From contig DUJI01000227.1 of NCBI GenBank assembly GCA_013329855.1, forward strand, positions 1-17,908: a stretch of 17,908 bases of DNA. The letters are read 5' to 3'. The position numbers were made by a program, and so were the translations under genes. Within the stretch, counting starts at the first letter, position 1. Each line of letters begins with the position of its first letter. Origin of the DNA: Thermoplasmata archaeon (GTDB taxonomy: Archaea; Thermoplasmatota; Thermoplasmata; RBG-16-68-12). Positions 5,726 to 13,018 of this stretch are shown piece after piece. Below the pieces are notes generated by a model. It did not search any database. It worked only from the letters and a program-made list of their open reading frames with translations, and was not told the DNA's origin.

Positions 5726-7015
5726 TCACGGCGCGAACCGCGCGGGCGTGCGCGGGAACGGGACCGCGTCCCGGATGTGGTCGAGCCTGCAAATCCACTG
5801 GATGAGCCGCTCCATCCCCATCCCGAATCCCGCGTGCTGGACGCTGCCGTAGCGGCGGGAATCGAGGTACCAGTCGTAGGACTTCGGGTCCTCGCCCTGC
5901 TCCACGAGGGACTTCTTGATCACCTCGAGGTCCGTCTCACGCTCGCTGCCGCCGACGACCTCGCCGACGCCGTCGCCCGCGATGACGTCGAAGCCCAGGA
6001 CCAGCTCGGGGTCTTTCGGGTCCTTCGCCTTGTAGAAGGCCTGGGACACGCGCGGGTAGTGCGTCACGACGACGGGCTTCGTCTTGCCCTCCGTGAGGGC
6101 GCGTTCCTCGAGCGTGCGGAGGTCCTTCCCCCACTCGAGCTCCATCCCCTTCGCCTTGAGCCGCTTCAGCGCCTCGTCGTACGTGATGCGCTCGAACGGG
6201 GGCTTGACCGCTTTCAGGAACTCGGGCGTGCGCCCCACGGCGACCACGTCGTCCGGGTGCTCTTCCGCGACGACCTGGCAGGCGTGGGAGATGACGCCCT
6301 CCGCGTGCTTGAGGACCTCGTCCATGCCGACCCAGGCCTGCTCCATCTCCGCGTGCCAGTACTCCGTCAGATGACGCGTGGTCCGGGACTTCTCCGCGCG
6401 GAACGACGGCCCGACGTAGTAGATCTTCTCCATGGCCAGGACGAGCGCTTCCGCGTAGAGCTGCCAGGACTGGGTGAGATACGCCTTCTTTCCGAAGTAA
6501 TCGAGCTCGAAGAGCGTGGATCCGCCCTCGCTCCCCGCGGGGGTGATCATGGGCGGGGAGACCTCCCAGAACCCCCGGCCGCGGAAGTACTCGTGGACCG
6601 CCCTGAACGTACTGTCCCGGATCCGGAACATGGTCGTCATCTTCTGGGAGCGGACCCAGAGGTGACGCACGTCGAGGAGGAACTCTTCGCTCTGGTCCTC
6701 CTGGATGGGATACTTCTCGGCGAAGTGGACGACGTGGAAGTCGGACGCGCGGACCTCGACCCCGCCGGGGGCGCGCTTGTCCGCGACCACGGAGCCCTTC
6801 ACGATGACGGACGACTCGATGAGGGCCTTCTCGGCCGCGGCGAAGGCCTCCGGCGGCACCTTGTCCCTCGCGATGGTGGTCTGGATGACGCCCGTGGCGT
6901 CCCGCAGGACGACGAAGGCCTTGCCGCCCATCGTGCGCGTGCGGTAGATCCAGCCTCGCAGCTCGACCGAAGCACCCGTGTGCTTGCCGTGCAGGATCTC
7001 CGCGATGGCCACCAT
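5726..7015 (-). CDS. asnS: Asparaginyl-tRNA synthetase
   Basis: 429 residues, the usual size for archaeal AsnRS. It charges tRNA-Asn with asparagine in the cytosol. An OB-fold anticodon-binding domain covers about 16-100 (VELRGWIYRTR, VVLRDATGVIQ), followed by the class II catalytic core. Seen there are the motif 1 region FWEVSPPMITP near 149-159, the AsnRS-typical EGGSTLFELDYFGKKAYLTQS near 163-183, motif 2 with FRAEKSRTTRHLTEYWHAE near 205-223, and motif 3 GFGMGMERL at 396-404 with its conserved Arg403. The RHLW and STLFELDYF signatures favour AsnRS over the related AspRS. The frame is open upstream, but the ATG at 7015 starts next to the OB fold and 31 bases after an AT-rich box. A direct AsnRS means this organism need not rely only on the amidotransferase route for Asn-tRNA. 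Confidence 0.96.
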   Translation of the reverse strand: MVAIAEILHGKHTGASVELRGWIYRTRTMGGKAFVVLRDATGVIQTTIARDKVPPEAFAAAEKALIESSVIVKGSVVADKRAPGGVEVRASDFHVVHFAEKYPIQEDQSEEFLLDVRHLWVRSQKMTTMFRIRDSTFRAVHEYFRGRGFWEVSPPMITPAGSEGGSTLFELDYFGKKAYLTQSWQLYAEALVLAMEKIYYVGPSFRAEKSRTTRHLTEYWHAEMEQAWVGMDEVLKHAEGVISHACQVVAEEHPDDVVAVGRTPEFLKAVKPPFERITYDEALKRLKAKGMELEWGKDLRTLEERALTEGKTKPVVVTHYPRVSQAFYKAKDPKDPELVLGFDVIAGDGVGEVVGGSERETDLEVIKKSLVEQGEDPKSYDWYLDSRRYGSVQHAGFGMGMERLIQWICRLDHIRDAVPFPRTPARFAP

Positions 7016-7040
7016 GGCCCTCGGCCATTCCGGTCGCTCT

Positions 7041-7052
7041 AGATTACCCTTT
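7041..7052 (-). promoter_or_regulatory. TATA-like box of asnS
   Basis: Minus-strand AAGGGTAATCT is centred about 31 bases before the ATG at 7015, in the 145-base divergent region shared with the GNAT gene. Confidence 0.5.
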
Positions 7053-7118
7053 CGCGCTCGGAGGCGAGCCCCACGCGTTCGCGCGCGGGCCGAGCGGCAA
7101 ACGACGCGGCCGACGCCC

Positions 7119-7131
7119 GAGGGAAAAGGAC
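7119..7131 (+). promoter_or_regulatory. Possible promoter box of the GNAT gene
   Basis: gagggaaaagg is centred about 36 bases before the TTG at 7161. It is weak compared with the other boxes here. Confidence 0.3.
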
Positions 7132-7160
7132 ATGAACCATCCGTGCGGTAAATCCTCCCC

Positions 7161-7640
7161 TTGCTGCGCGCCGCGACCCCTGCTGACCTAGAGGGCATCT
7201 ACCGCATCGAGATCGCGTGCTTCAAGCAGCGTCGGTTCCGCCGTGACCACGTGGACTGGATCCTCCGCAACAATCGCGCGCTGACCCTGGTGGCGGATGC
7301 CGGCGGGCACTTCGACGGCGCCATCATGCTCCTCTTCGAGGGACAGGTCTGCCGGGTCCTGTCCGTGGCGACCATGCCCGAGGCGCGCCGGCACGGCCTC
7401 GGGACCGAGATGATGAAGGCCGCGGAGACGGAAGCCCGACGGCGCGGCTGCGCCCAGGTCCGCCTGGAAGTGAGTACTCGCAACTACGGCGCGATCGAGT
7501 TCTACCGCCGACTCGGGTACAAGACGGACGGCGTGCTGTACGGATACTATTCCTGGGGGGAGGACGCCTACAGCATGGTCTACGGGACTGGAGCAATCCG
7601 CGAGGAGACGTCCGCCGGAAGCCCAATCGATAATAAATAA
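7161..7640 (+). CDS. GNAT-family N-acetyltransferase, RimI-like
   Basis: 159 residues. The protein transfers acetyl from acetyl-CoA to an amine, probably a protein N-terminus in the RimI/Ard1 manner. LRAATPADLEGIYRIEIACF (2-21) is the typical RimI-like opening. Motif A appears as VLSVATMPEARRHGLGTEMM, with the CoA pyrophosphate loop Arg76-x-x-Gly79-x-Gly81. Motif B is LEVSTRNYGAIEFYRRLGYK (102-121). The C-terminal YYSWGEDAYSMVY matches the end of archaeal N-terminal acetyltransferases. The start codon is TTG, chosen because the homologous region begins there and a stop precedes it in frame. The base composition turns sharply AT-rich at the 3' end. RimI-like is a good guess; the exact protein substrate is unknown. 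Confidence 0.88.
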   Translation: MLRAATPADLEGIYRIEIACFKQRRFRRDHVDWILRNNRALTLVADAGGHFDGAIMLLFEGQVCRVLSVATMPEARRHGLGTEMMKAAETEARRRGCAQVRLEVSTRNYGAIEFYRRLGYKTDGVLYGYYSWGEDAYSMVYGTGAIREETSAGSPIDNK

Positions 7641-7665
7641 ACCGGAATAAATATAATTCGAGTGC
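7626..7665. other. AT-rich island
   Basis: About 40 bases starting in the last codons of the GNAT gene are strongly AT-rich in an otherwise very GC-rich window. They include ataaatataa (7648-7658). This could be a transcription terminator, a promoter for a leadered transcript reaching 7744, or a small RNA promoter. I cannot decide between these. Confidence 0.45.
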
Positions 7666-7700
7666 GTGGAGACGGTTCGAGGGTTCGCTCGTTCTGCAAA

Positions 7701-7710
7701 CGCTTAAGCC
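7701..7710 (+). promoter_or_regulatory. TATA-like box of the arginine decarboxylase operon
   Basis: cgcttaagcc is centred about 38 bases before the ATG at 7744 but only 17 before the in-frame GTG at 7723, so it favours the ATG start. Confidence 0.5.
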
Positions 7711-7743
7711 GAGGGGGACGATGTGCCGCGTTCGCAGACCACC

Positions 7744-8211
7744 ATGTTGCCGGTTCCCACCAAGTTCTTCGTCACATCCGGGAGGGCCGTGTCCAAGGTC
7801 TCCGACCTGAACGCCTTCGATGAGGCCCTCCTGAATGCGGGCCTGTCCGAGCAGAACATCGTCTCCGTGTCCTCCGTCCTCCCCGTGGGCACCCGGCAGG
7901 TGCGGAAGCGCGAGCTGCCCATGGGGGCCATCACGTTCTGCGTGCTCGCTCAGCAGCGCGGGGGCGAGGGCGAGACAATCTCCGCAGGCATCGCGTACGG
8001 CTTCCGCGACGACGGCCTGGGCGGCTACGTGGCCGAGGGGCACATGCACGGCACGAAGAAGTCCCTCCAGGAAGTCCTCGAGTGGAAGATGGGCGAGATG
8101 GCCAAGATGCGGGGCATCAAGTTCCGCCGCCTCGAGTACAAGATCGAGGAGCTCAGCACGCCCATGGACCACTACGGCGCCTGCCTCGCCGCCGTCGTCT
8201 TCATGATCTGA
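7744..8211 (+). CDS. pdaD: Pyruvoyl-dependent arginine decarboxylase
   Basis: 155 residues from the ATG at 7744 (162 from the GTG at 7723). It decarboxylates arginine to agmatine, the first step of archaeal polyamine synthesis. The proenzyme cuts itself between two serines to make the pyruvoyl cofactor; here the site is the SS pair in IVSVSSVLPVG (Ser43-Ser44 in this numbering). Family hallmarks are LNAFDEALLNAGL (22-34), the LPMGAITFCVL segment, GETISAGIAYG, and the conserved Glu of YVAEGHMHG, which corresponds to the catalytic glutamate region of the Methanocaldococcus enzyme. The chosen start fits the promoter spacing and the usual short N-terminus. It is followed after 4 bases by a zinc-ribbon gene, so the two are probably co-transcribed. 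Confidence 0.94.
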   Translation: MLPVPTKFFVTSGRAVSKVSDLNAFDEALLNAGLSEQNIVSVSSVLPVGTRQVRKRELPMGAITFCVLAQQRGGEGETISAGIAYGFRDDGLGGYVAEGHMHGTKKSLQEVLEWKMGEMAKMRGIKFRRLEYKIEELSTPMDHYGACLAAVVFMI

Positions 8212-8215
8212 GCCC

Positions 8216-8692
8216 ATGTACGGCGTCGTCGTCTGCCCCCGGTGCAAGCGGGCGAAGGGCGTCGACCTGAAGCAGAAGACCACGGCATGCTCGTGCGGCT
8301 TCGAGATCCGGGTCGTCCCCGCCCGGGTACGGGCTCGGGCGTCCACCCCACGGGAGCTCGCGCCGCTGGTCGGACAGGTCAACGCGGAGCTGGCGGGGGG
8401 CGCCCAGGTGGTCGCCAAAGCCTTGGCCCCTCCGAAGAAGGCCAGACCCCGCGACGTCCACGCCCGCGTGATCGCGGCCGTCCCTAAGGAAGGGGACCGC
8501 GCCTCCAAGATCCGCGCCGCGGCGCGCGAGCTCACGAACGAGCTGGAGGTCTTCACGAAGGACGATTGGATCCGGGTGCTCGAGGGACTCGCCATCCCGG
8601 ACCCCGAGGGCGCCCTGGCCGTCCTCCTGGACGCCAACGCGGTGTTCGAGCCCCGGGCGGGGTTCTACCGCGCGGTGGACCTCACTCCTTGA
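8216..8692 (+). CDS. Zinc-ribbon protein with C-terminal helical domain (DUF1922-like)
   Basis: 158 residues. It opens MYGVVVCPRCKRAKG and has a second half-knuckle CSCG, giving ligands Cys7, Cys10, Cys25 and Cys27. This recalls the archaeal DUF1922 zinc-ribbon domain. A basic, Ala-rich linker follows (about 35-80), then a helical region with winged-helix character at about 95-150 (SKIRAAARELTNELEVFTKDDWIRVLEGL and AVLLDANAVFEPRAGFYRAVD), consistent with nucleic-acid binding. It lies 4 bases after the arginine decarboxylase gene on the same strand, so it should be in one operon; no functional link is evident from the sequence. The final 11 bases overlap the convergent PrsW-like gene. The function is unknown. 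Confidence 0.8.
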   Translation: MYGVVVCPRCKRAKGVDLKQKTTACSCGFEIRVVPARVRARASTPRELAPLVGQVNAELAGGAQVVAKALAPPKKARPRDVHARVIAAVPKEGDRASKIRAAARELTNELEVFTKDDWIRVLEGLAIPDPEGALAVLLDANAVFEPRAGFYRAVDLTP

Positions 8693-9428
8693 CGCCGCGG
8701 GCGCGCCGCTTCTCCCGCCGCATCTCCCGCTGGACCTCCTCGGGGAGCGTGGCGGGCAGGACCGTCGTGTACACGTAGTGATAGACGAGCAGGGCGAAGG
8801 CGAGCGCCGTGGCCAGCGTGACGAACACGAGCACGTCCGGGACGTACGGCCCCGCGGCAAGGAACACGAACAGGAGCGCACCATGGGCGTACCGGATTCC
8901 GACGGCCTTCGCGAAGGACCGCCAGAGGTCGCCGCGAGACGCGCCGAAGCCGATGAGCGCCCCCGTGTCCGCGTTGATGACGGCCAGGTTGACCGAGTAC
9001 AGCACGAGGACCATGAAGCCGACCACTTGGTAGAGCTGGGGCAGGGCGGTCCACACGACGGTGGCCACGACCGCGGTGGAGGAGGAGCCCACGCCGAGGG
9101 CCAGGCCGTAGAACGTCGTGTCGAACCGCTCGCGGTAGCCGCGGCGGTTCAGGTAGACGAACTTGAACAGCTCCTCCGTGAGCAGGATGGCGAGGAAGAT
9201 GAGGATCGAGCTGACGAAGTCCACGCCGCCAATCAGCAGGCGGAGGTAGCTGACGAGGACCCCGAAGATCATCCCGACGGCGAAGCTGCCGAACAGCTTC
9301 CGGTCGTCGAATAGGCGGTACTGCGTGAAGGGGATGTCGAAGCGGCGGATGGACCACCAGAGGAACCCCAGGGCGGGCGCGATGCCCAGGATCAGGGCGA
9401 CGCCGAAATTGATCTGGGTGACCGCCAT
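8682..9428 (-). CDS. PrsW-like putative intramembrane metalloprotease
   Basis: 248 residues with about seven hydrophobic segments and a basic C-terminal tail (EEVQREMRREKRRARG). The PrsW-type motifs are present: EELFK with Glu85, Glu86 and Lys89; FDTTFYGLALGVGSS, with Asp103 and the glycine pattern of the second motif; and His182 in RYAHGALLF as the third. These are the residues thought to bind zinc inside the membrane in the PrsW/CPBP-type glutamic or metalloprotease group. The similarity is motif-level, so the protease activity is inferred. The ATG at 9428 follows the box CTTAAG by about 30 bases. The gene is divergent from the zinc-ribbon/TPR gene at 9539, also a membrane protein; a shared role is possible but unproven. 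Confidence 0.75.
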   Translation of the reverse strand: MAVTQINFGVALILGIAPALGFLWWSIRRFDIPFTQYRLFDDRKLFGSFAVGMIFGVLVSYLRLLIGGVDFVSSILIFLAILLTEELFKFVYLNRRGYRERFDTTFYGLALGVGSSSTAVVATVVWTALPQLYQVVGFMVLVLYSVNLAVINADTGALIGFGASRGDLWRSFAKAVGIRYAHGALLFVFLAAGPYVPDVLVFVTLATALAFALLVYHYVYTTVLPATLPEEVQREMRREKRRARGVKE

Positions 9429-9455
9429 GGAGTGCGGAACAAGACCCGGGAGCTA

Positions 9456-9461
9456 CTTAAG
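9456..9461 (-). promoter_or_regulatory. TATA-like box of the PrsW-like gene
   Basis: CTTAAG (palindromic core in ctacttaagcgg) is centred about 30 bases before the ATG at 9428. Confidence 0.5.
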
Positions 9462-9502
9462 CGGTCCCATGGACCGGTATCGCGCCTGAGACCCATAGGC
9501 GT

Positions 9503-9512
9503 GGTTTTATGG
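9503..9512 (+). promoter_or_regulatory. TATA-like box of the zinc-ribbon/TPR gene
   Basis: ggttttatgg is centred about 31 bases before the ATG at 9539. The in-frame ATG at 9509 lies within this box and so is unlikely to be the start. Confidence 0.5.
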
Positions 9513-9538
9513 CCCGAGGGTCGGCATGGCCCGGACCG

Positions 9539-11482
9539 ATGCCCGGGAAGACGGCCCGGGCCCTGTGTCCCGTCTGCCAGGAGCCGATGCCCCCGGACGA
9601 GACGGAGTGCGAGAACTGCGGGGCCTTCGTCATCGACGAGGCAGTCGTCCGCCTCTGCCGAGCCTTCGGCATCCCCCGGGAGAAGGCGCTCGCCCTGTTC
9701 GAGAAGGGCTTCCGCCACCCCACCCAGCTCAAGGACCGGAACGTGGACGACGTCCTCGAGCGCGGCGAGAACGGGCTCCTGTTCCTCTGCACGAACTGCG
9801 GCGGCTTCGTGGCCACGGGCGACCCCAAGTGTCCGCGGTGCGGCGCGGAGTTCGAGGCCGAGGAGGCCGAGCCGGCCGCGGAGAAGGACATCCTGGACAT
9901 CGTCCTCTGCCCCATTTGCGGCGCGGACAACGATCCCTCGTGGAAGGAGTGCGAGATCTGCGGGGAGCCGCTGGGCGGGACCGAGGAGCCCCCTGGCGAG
10001 GCTCCCGCGACGCCGGCTTCCGCACCGGAATCGAGACCCATTGCGCGCCCTCCGGAAGCGGTGCCCGAGCCCCACGCCCTGGATCGGATCGATGACATTC
10101 TCGAGGAACTGGAGAAGCCCGTCGCGGCCAAGACGGGCCCCGCCGTGCGTCGCCGCCAGAGGATCCCCAAGGTTGCCAAGCCCCTCAGGACCCCGGAACG
10201 CCCTCCGCCCGTGCCAACGCCGCGATCGGAGTCCCCGAATTCCCCGAACCGCGCGCCCGTCGCCCCTCCTATGACATCGGCCCCGGTGAGGCCCACCCCG
10301 AGACGGACGATTCATCCCCTTCCGAAGCCCCTAGCCCCTTCGAAGCCTGCCGCCGCTCCCCAACCCGGACCCACCCGGGACCCGAAGAAAGACGCCCGGC
10401 CACCCGCGCGGCCGCCACCCGCCGTCCGCAGGACCCGACGGAAGGTCTGGAGTGCACCGCCCGCCGAGTTCACCGGCGGCATCACGGTGGCCGCCGCCGC
10501 GAGTCTGCTTCTCTCCCAGATCCTCTCCGAGGTGGCGATCGCCTGGGCCGTCGTCCTCGCCCTCCTCATCCTGGCCCTCTTCGTCCTCGTGGCGACCCTG
10601 TCGCAGCGGGAGATCCGGGTCGGAGGACTCGACGCGATGCTCCTCGCTGCGGGTGCCGGGCTGGGAGTGATCGCGCCCCTCGTCCCGAGCGGCGTGGCCT
10701 CCGTCGTCGCCGTCGGAGGCGCGGTGCCCTTGGCGTTGGCCACCCGGCGGATCCTGACGACCCGCGCGAGAGACCTCCTCGCCGTGGCCGCCGGGATCCC
10801 GCTCATGGCCTTCGGCGTGGCGGCGGCCAGCGGGTCCGCGTTCGCCTCGACCTCCGCTTGGATCCTGGGCGTCGTCGCGGTCATGCCTTGGCCCGCAGTT
10901 GTCGCCATGGTCGGGTTCCGCCAGCGGCACTCGTCCGTCGCGCTCCACCGCGAGCTGACCAAGGCGGAGCACCACCTGGAACGGGAGGACTACGCGGCCT
11001 CCGTGAAGGACTTCGACCGAGCCATCGCCGCGGGGGCCCAGGGCACCCCCGGGGCCGAGGTCCCCTGGTACGGCAAGGGCGCCAGCCTCATCCTCCTGGG
11101 CCGCTACGACGAGGCGCTGCGGGCCATCGACACGGCCCTGGACATGAACCCCCGCAACGAGGTCGCGTGGCTCAACAAGGGCAACGCCCTGTCGAAGATG
11201 GGGCGGCTCATCGACGCCCTCCGCTGCTTCAACGCAGCCCTCAAGGTCAACCCGCGGTACGAGGTCGCCTGGAACAACAAGGGGAACACCATGGCCCGTA
11301 TGGGGCACTTCGAGGAGGCCCTCGCATGCTACGAGCGCGCCCTGGCGATCGACCCGGAGTACCGTGGCGCGTGGGTGAACAAGGGCTACGTCCTCACGAA
11401 GCTCGGCCGGTACGACGAGGCCACGTCGTGCGCGGACCGCGCCCTCCGCCTGAACGAGGGACCGCGGTCGAAGACCGCATGA
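9539..11482 (+). CDS. Triple zinc-ribbon, Pro-rich, membrane and TPR-repeat protein
   Basis: 647 residues from the ATG at 9539. Domain order: zinc ribbon 1 (Cys10, 13, 24, 27); a helical segment (CRAFGIPREKALALFEKGF, HPTQLKDRNVDDVLE) of helix-hairpin-helix look at about 32-75; zinc ribbon 2 (Cys84, 87, 98, 101); zinc ribbon 3 (Cys124, 127, 138, 141); a long Pro/Arg-rich, low-complexity linker (about 150-305); four or five membrane segments (about 315-354, 366-401, 412-431, 441-460); and a C-terminal TPR array of about four repeats (about 480-640; repeated GRYDEALRAIDTALDMNP, GHFEEALACYERALAIDP). TPRs bind proteins and zinc ribbons bind nucleic acid or protein, so a membrane-anchored scaffold is likely. 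I do not recognise the full architecture. The gene is divergent from the PrsW-like protease and followed by a small zinc-ribbon gene. Confidence 0.88.
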   Translation: MPGKTARALCPVCQEPMPPDETECENCGAFVIDEAVVRLCRAFGIPREKALALFEKGFRHPTQLKDRNVDDVLERGENGLLFLCTNCGGFVATGDPKCPRCGAEFEAEEAEPAAEKDILDIVLCPICGADNDPSWKECEICGEPLGGTEEPPGEAPATPASAPESRPIARPPEAVPEPHALDRIDDILEELEKPVAAKTGPAVRRRQRIPKVAKPLRTPERPPPVPTPRSESPNSPNRAPVAPPMTSAPVRPTPRRTIHPLPKPLAPSKPAAAPQPGPTRDPKKDARPPARPPPAVRRTRRKVWSAPPAEFTGGITVAAAASLLLSQILSEVAIAWAVVLALLILALFVLVATLSQREIRVGGLDAMLLAAGAGLGVIAPLVPSGVASVVAVGGAVPLALATRRILTTRARDLLAVAAGIPLMAFGVAAASGSAFASTSAWILGVVAVMPWPAVVAMVGFRQRHSSVALHRELTKAEHHLEREDYAASVKDFDRAIAAGAQGTPGAEVPWYGKGASLILLGRYDEALRAIDTALDMNPRNEVAWLNKGNALSKMGRLIDALRCFNAALKVNPRYEVAWNNKGNTMARMGHFEEALACYERALAIDPEYRGAWVNKGYVLTKLGRYDEATSCADRALRLNEGPRSKTA

Positions 11483-11513
11483 CGGCTTCGGTCTTCGACA
11501 TGTGTTCCATTCC

Positions 11514-11523
11514 CTTAATAAGC
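11514..11523 (+). promoter_or_regulatory. TATA-like box of the small zinc-ribbon gene
   Basis: cttaataagc is centred about 50 bases before the GTG at 11568, leaving about 25 bases of leader, unlike the leaderless pattern elsewhere. Confidence 0.45.
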
Positions 11524-11555
11524 CACGGAGGGCAACGGGTGAGACAGCCAACGAC

Positions 11556-11561
11556 GGAGGT
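11556..11561 (+). promoter_or_regulatory. Shine-Dalgarno site of the small zinc-ribbon gene
   Basis: ggaggt lies 6 bases before the GTG at 11568. It is the clearest ribosome binding site in the window and decides the start over the in-frame GTG at 11502. Confidence 0.6.
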
Positions 11562-11567
11562 CACGTC

Positions 11568-11792
11568 GTGCAATCCATCGTGGACAAGGTGTCCCTCGAC
11601 CGGCTGAAGGATCGCGAGCTCCAGGTGAGCTTCCTGTGCCCCTACTGCAAGTCGACGCGGATTTCCCTGGACGCGAGCCGCTCCATGGATTCCTGGAACG
11701 GCATCGACTGCCCCAAGTGCGACGCCCACATCCTTCTCGACAGCGTGAGCGTCGTGGTCATCAAGGACGCGTTGCCGCCCCGGGGCGCCTGA
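11568..11792 (+). CDS. Small zinc-ribbon protein, unknown function
   Basis: 74 residues from the GTG at 11568. Two CxxC knuckles are seen: CPYC at 24-27 and CPKC at 48-51, separated by about 20 residues (ISLDASRSMDSWNGID), giving one complete four-cysteine zinc ribbon. The flanks are short strands (ELQVSFL before, AHILLDSVSVVVI after), the usual beta-ribbon layout. I do not recognise a named family. The protein resembles in size and style the small gene at 1962, but their sequences do not align beyond the knuckles. An earlier GTG at 11502 would add 22 residues but lies upstream of the promoter box. The stop directly abuts the convergent M20 peptidase gene. Confidence 0.7.
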   Translation: MQSIVDKVSLDRLKDRELQVSFLCPYCKSTRISLDASRSMDSWNGIDCPKCDAHILLDSVSVVVIKDALPPRGA

Positions 11793-13007
11793 TCACGCGG
11801 GTCCGGCCATGAGGGCCGCGAAGACCTTCGCGTCGGCGACCAGGTTGTCGACCTTGGCGTACTCGTTGACCGTGTGACCCGTCTCGTCCGTCGTGGACCA
11901 GACGACGCACGGGAAGCCTTCCTCCCGCAAGGGCCCCGCGACCGTGCCGCCCCCGATGCCCACGGGCTTCGCCCGTAGGTTGCGGACCCTCCGAAGGACC
12001 TCGAGCAGCTCCCGAACGATGGGCGCATCTGTCGCCGTGGGGGGACTCGATTCCTGGTTCGTGGCCTCTAGGACTACCTTGACACCGAAGGTCTGCGCGG
12101 TTTGGTCCGCCAGCGCCTGGACCGCAGCGACGACCTCCTTGGTCTTGTAGACGGGCAGGACGCGGCAGTCGAAGTAGAAGACGTCCTCGCCCGGAATCGT
12201 GTTCACGTTGGGGACGTTGGGCTCGTGCTTCGTCGGCTCGAACGTGGAGTTCCAGGGGCGGAACAGGGGGTCCGTGGCGCGGAACTTGCCCGGAAGGTTC
12301 GCGTCGATCGCGGTGGTCAGGAACGCCCCGGCGCGGTGGGCGTTGACCGCCTCGTTGGGCGTGCTCGCGTGGCCCTGCTTGCCCGTGACCGTGATCTTGA
12401 GCCAGAGGACGCTCTTCTCCGCGATCTCAACCTCGTCGCCCTCAGCCATGCCCCAATCCGGTACGACGAAGACGTCCTTGGGCTCGAACAGATCCTGCGT
12501 CAGGAGGTGCTTGGCACCGAACGTGCTGCCGGTCTCCTCATCGGAGACGAACGCGAAGCCGAGGGCGCGGCCAGGCTTCGTCTTGGACTTGAGGAGCGCC
12601 TGGTACGCCGAGAGGACGGAGACGAGGGCCTGTCCGTTGTCCTCCGTGCCGCGGCCGTATAGGCGGCCGTCGAAAACCTTGGGATCGAAGGGGTCGCACC
12701 GCCATCCCTTGGCCTCTCCCGGCGGGACAATGTCCATGTGGCAGAGGAACCACAGACGCGGCCCCTTACCGACTCGGGCCACGAGATTGGGTCGCTTGCC
12801 GCCGGGCAACCGTTTGTCCGGCGCGTCGAATCGCTCCACCTTGAGACCGAGATCTTTGATGAGATTCTGGACGAAGGCCGCCTTCTTGACTTCACCTTCG
12901 CCGCCGTTCGTCGGGCCGATGGCCGGAATACGGCACAGCTCCGTCAGGGTGGAGACCATGTTGTCCCGCATCTTGTTGATTCGGTCGAGGGTCTCGTCGA
13001 TCCCCAT
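11793..13007 (-). CDS. M20-family metallopeptidase (ArgE/DapE-like deacylase)
   Basis: 404 residues from the ATG at 13007. M20 enzymes remove acyl groups or cleave short peptides with two zinc ions. Metal ligands and catalytic residues are visible: His90 and Asp92 in LCHMDIVPPG, Asp123 in GRGTEDNGQ, Glu157 and Glu158 in SDEETGS (general base and ligand), Asp184 in VVPDWG, and the C-terminal His of DETGHTVNEY. The inserted dimerisation domain starts near 200 with TGKQGHASTP (His213). This is the succinyl-diaminopimelate desuccinylase/acetylornithine deacetylase fold, but substrate cannot be assigned; no Lys or Arg biosynthesis gene is nearby. A GTG at 13016 would add 3 residues; the ATG at 13007 is preferred because it lies 30 bases from the TATA-like box. 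Confidence 0.92.
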   Translation of the reverse strand: MGIDETLDRINKMRDNMVSTLTELCRIPAIGPTNGGEGEVKKAAFVQNLIKDLGLKVERFDAPDKRLPGGKRPNLVARVGKGPRLWFLCHMDIVPPGEAKGWRCDPFDPKVFDGRLYGRGTEDNGQALVSVLSAYQALLKSKTKPGRALGFAFVSDEETGSTFGAKHLLTQDLFEPKDVFVVPDWGMAEGDEVEIAEKSVLWLKITVTGKQGHASTPNEAVNAHRAGAFLTTAIDANLPGKFRATDPLFRPWNSTFEPTKHEPNVPNVNTIPGEDVFYFDCRVLPVYKTKEVVAAVQALADQTAQTFGVKVVLEATNQESSPPTATDAPIVRELLEVLRRVRNLRAKPVGIGGGTVAGPLREEGFPCVVWSTTDETGHTVNEYAKVDNLVADAKVFAALMAGPA

Positions 13008-13018
13008 CGAGGGCACTC

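Noticed and set aside
5777..7042. 421-codon plus-strand frame opposite asnS
   Set aside because: Leu/Asp/Glu/Arg-rich shadow sequence; asnS on the minus strand has all class II motifs.
7670..7695. ggttcgagggttcgc resembling a tRNA T-loop
   Set aside because: No matching acceptor stem, anticodon arm or D-arm nearby; no tRNA can be folded.
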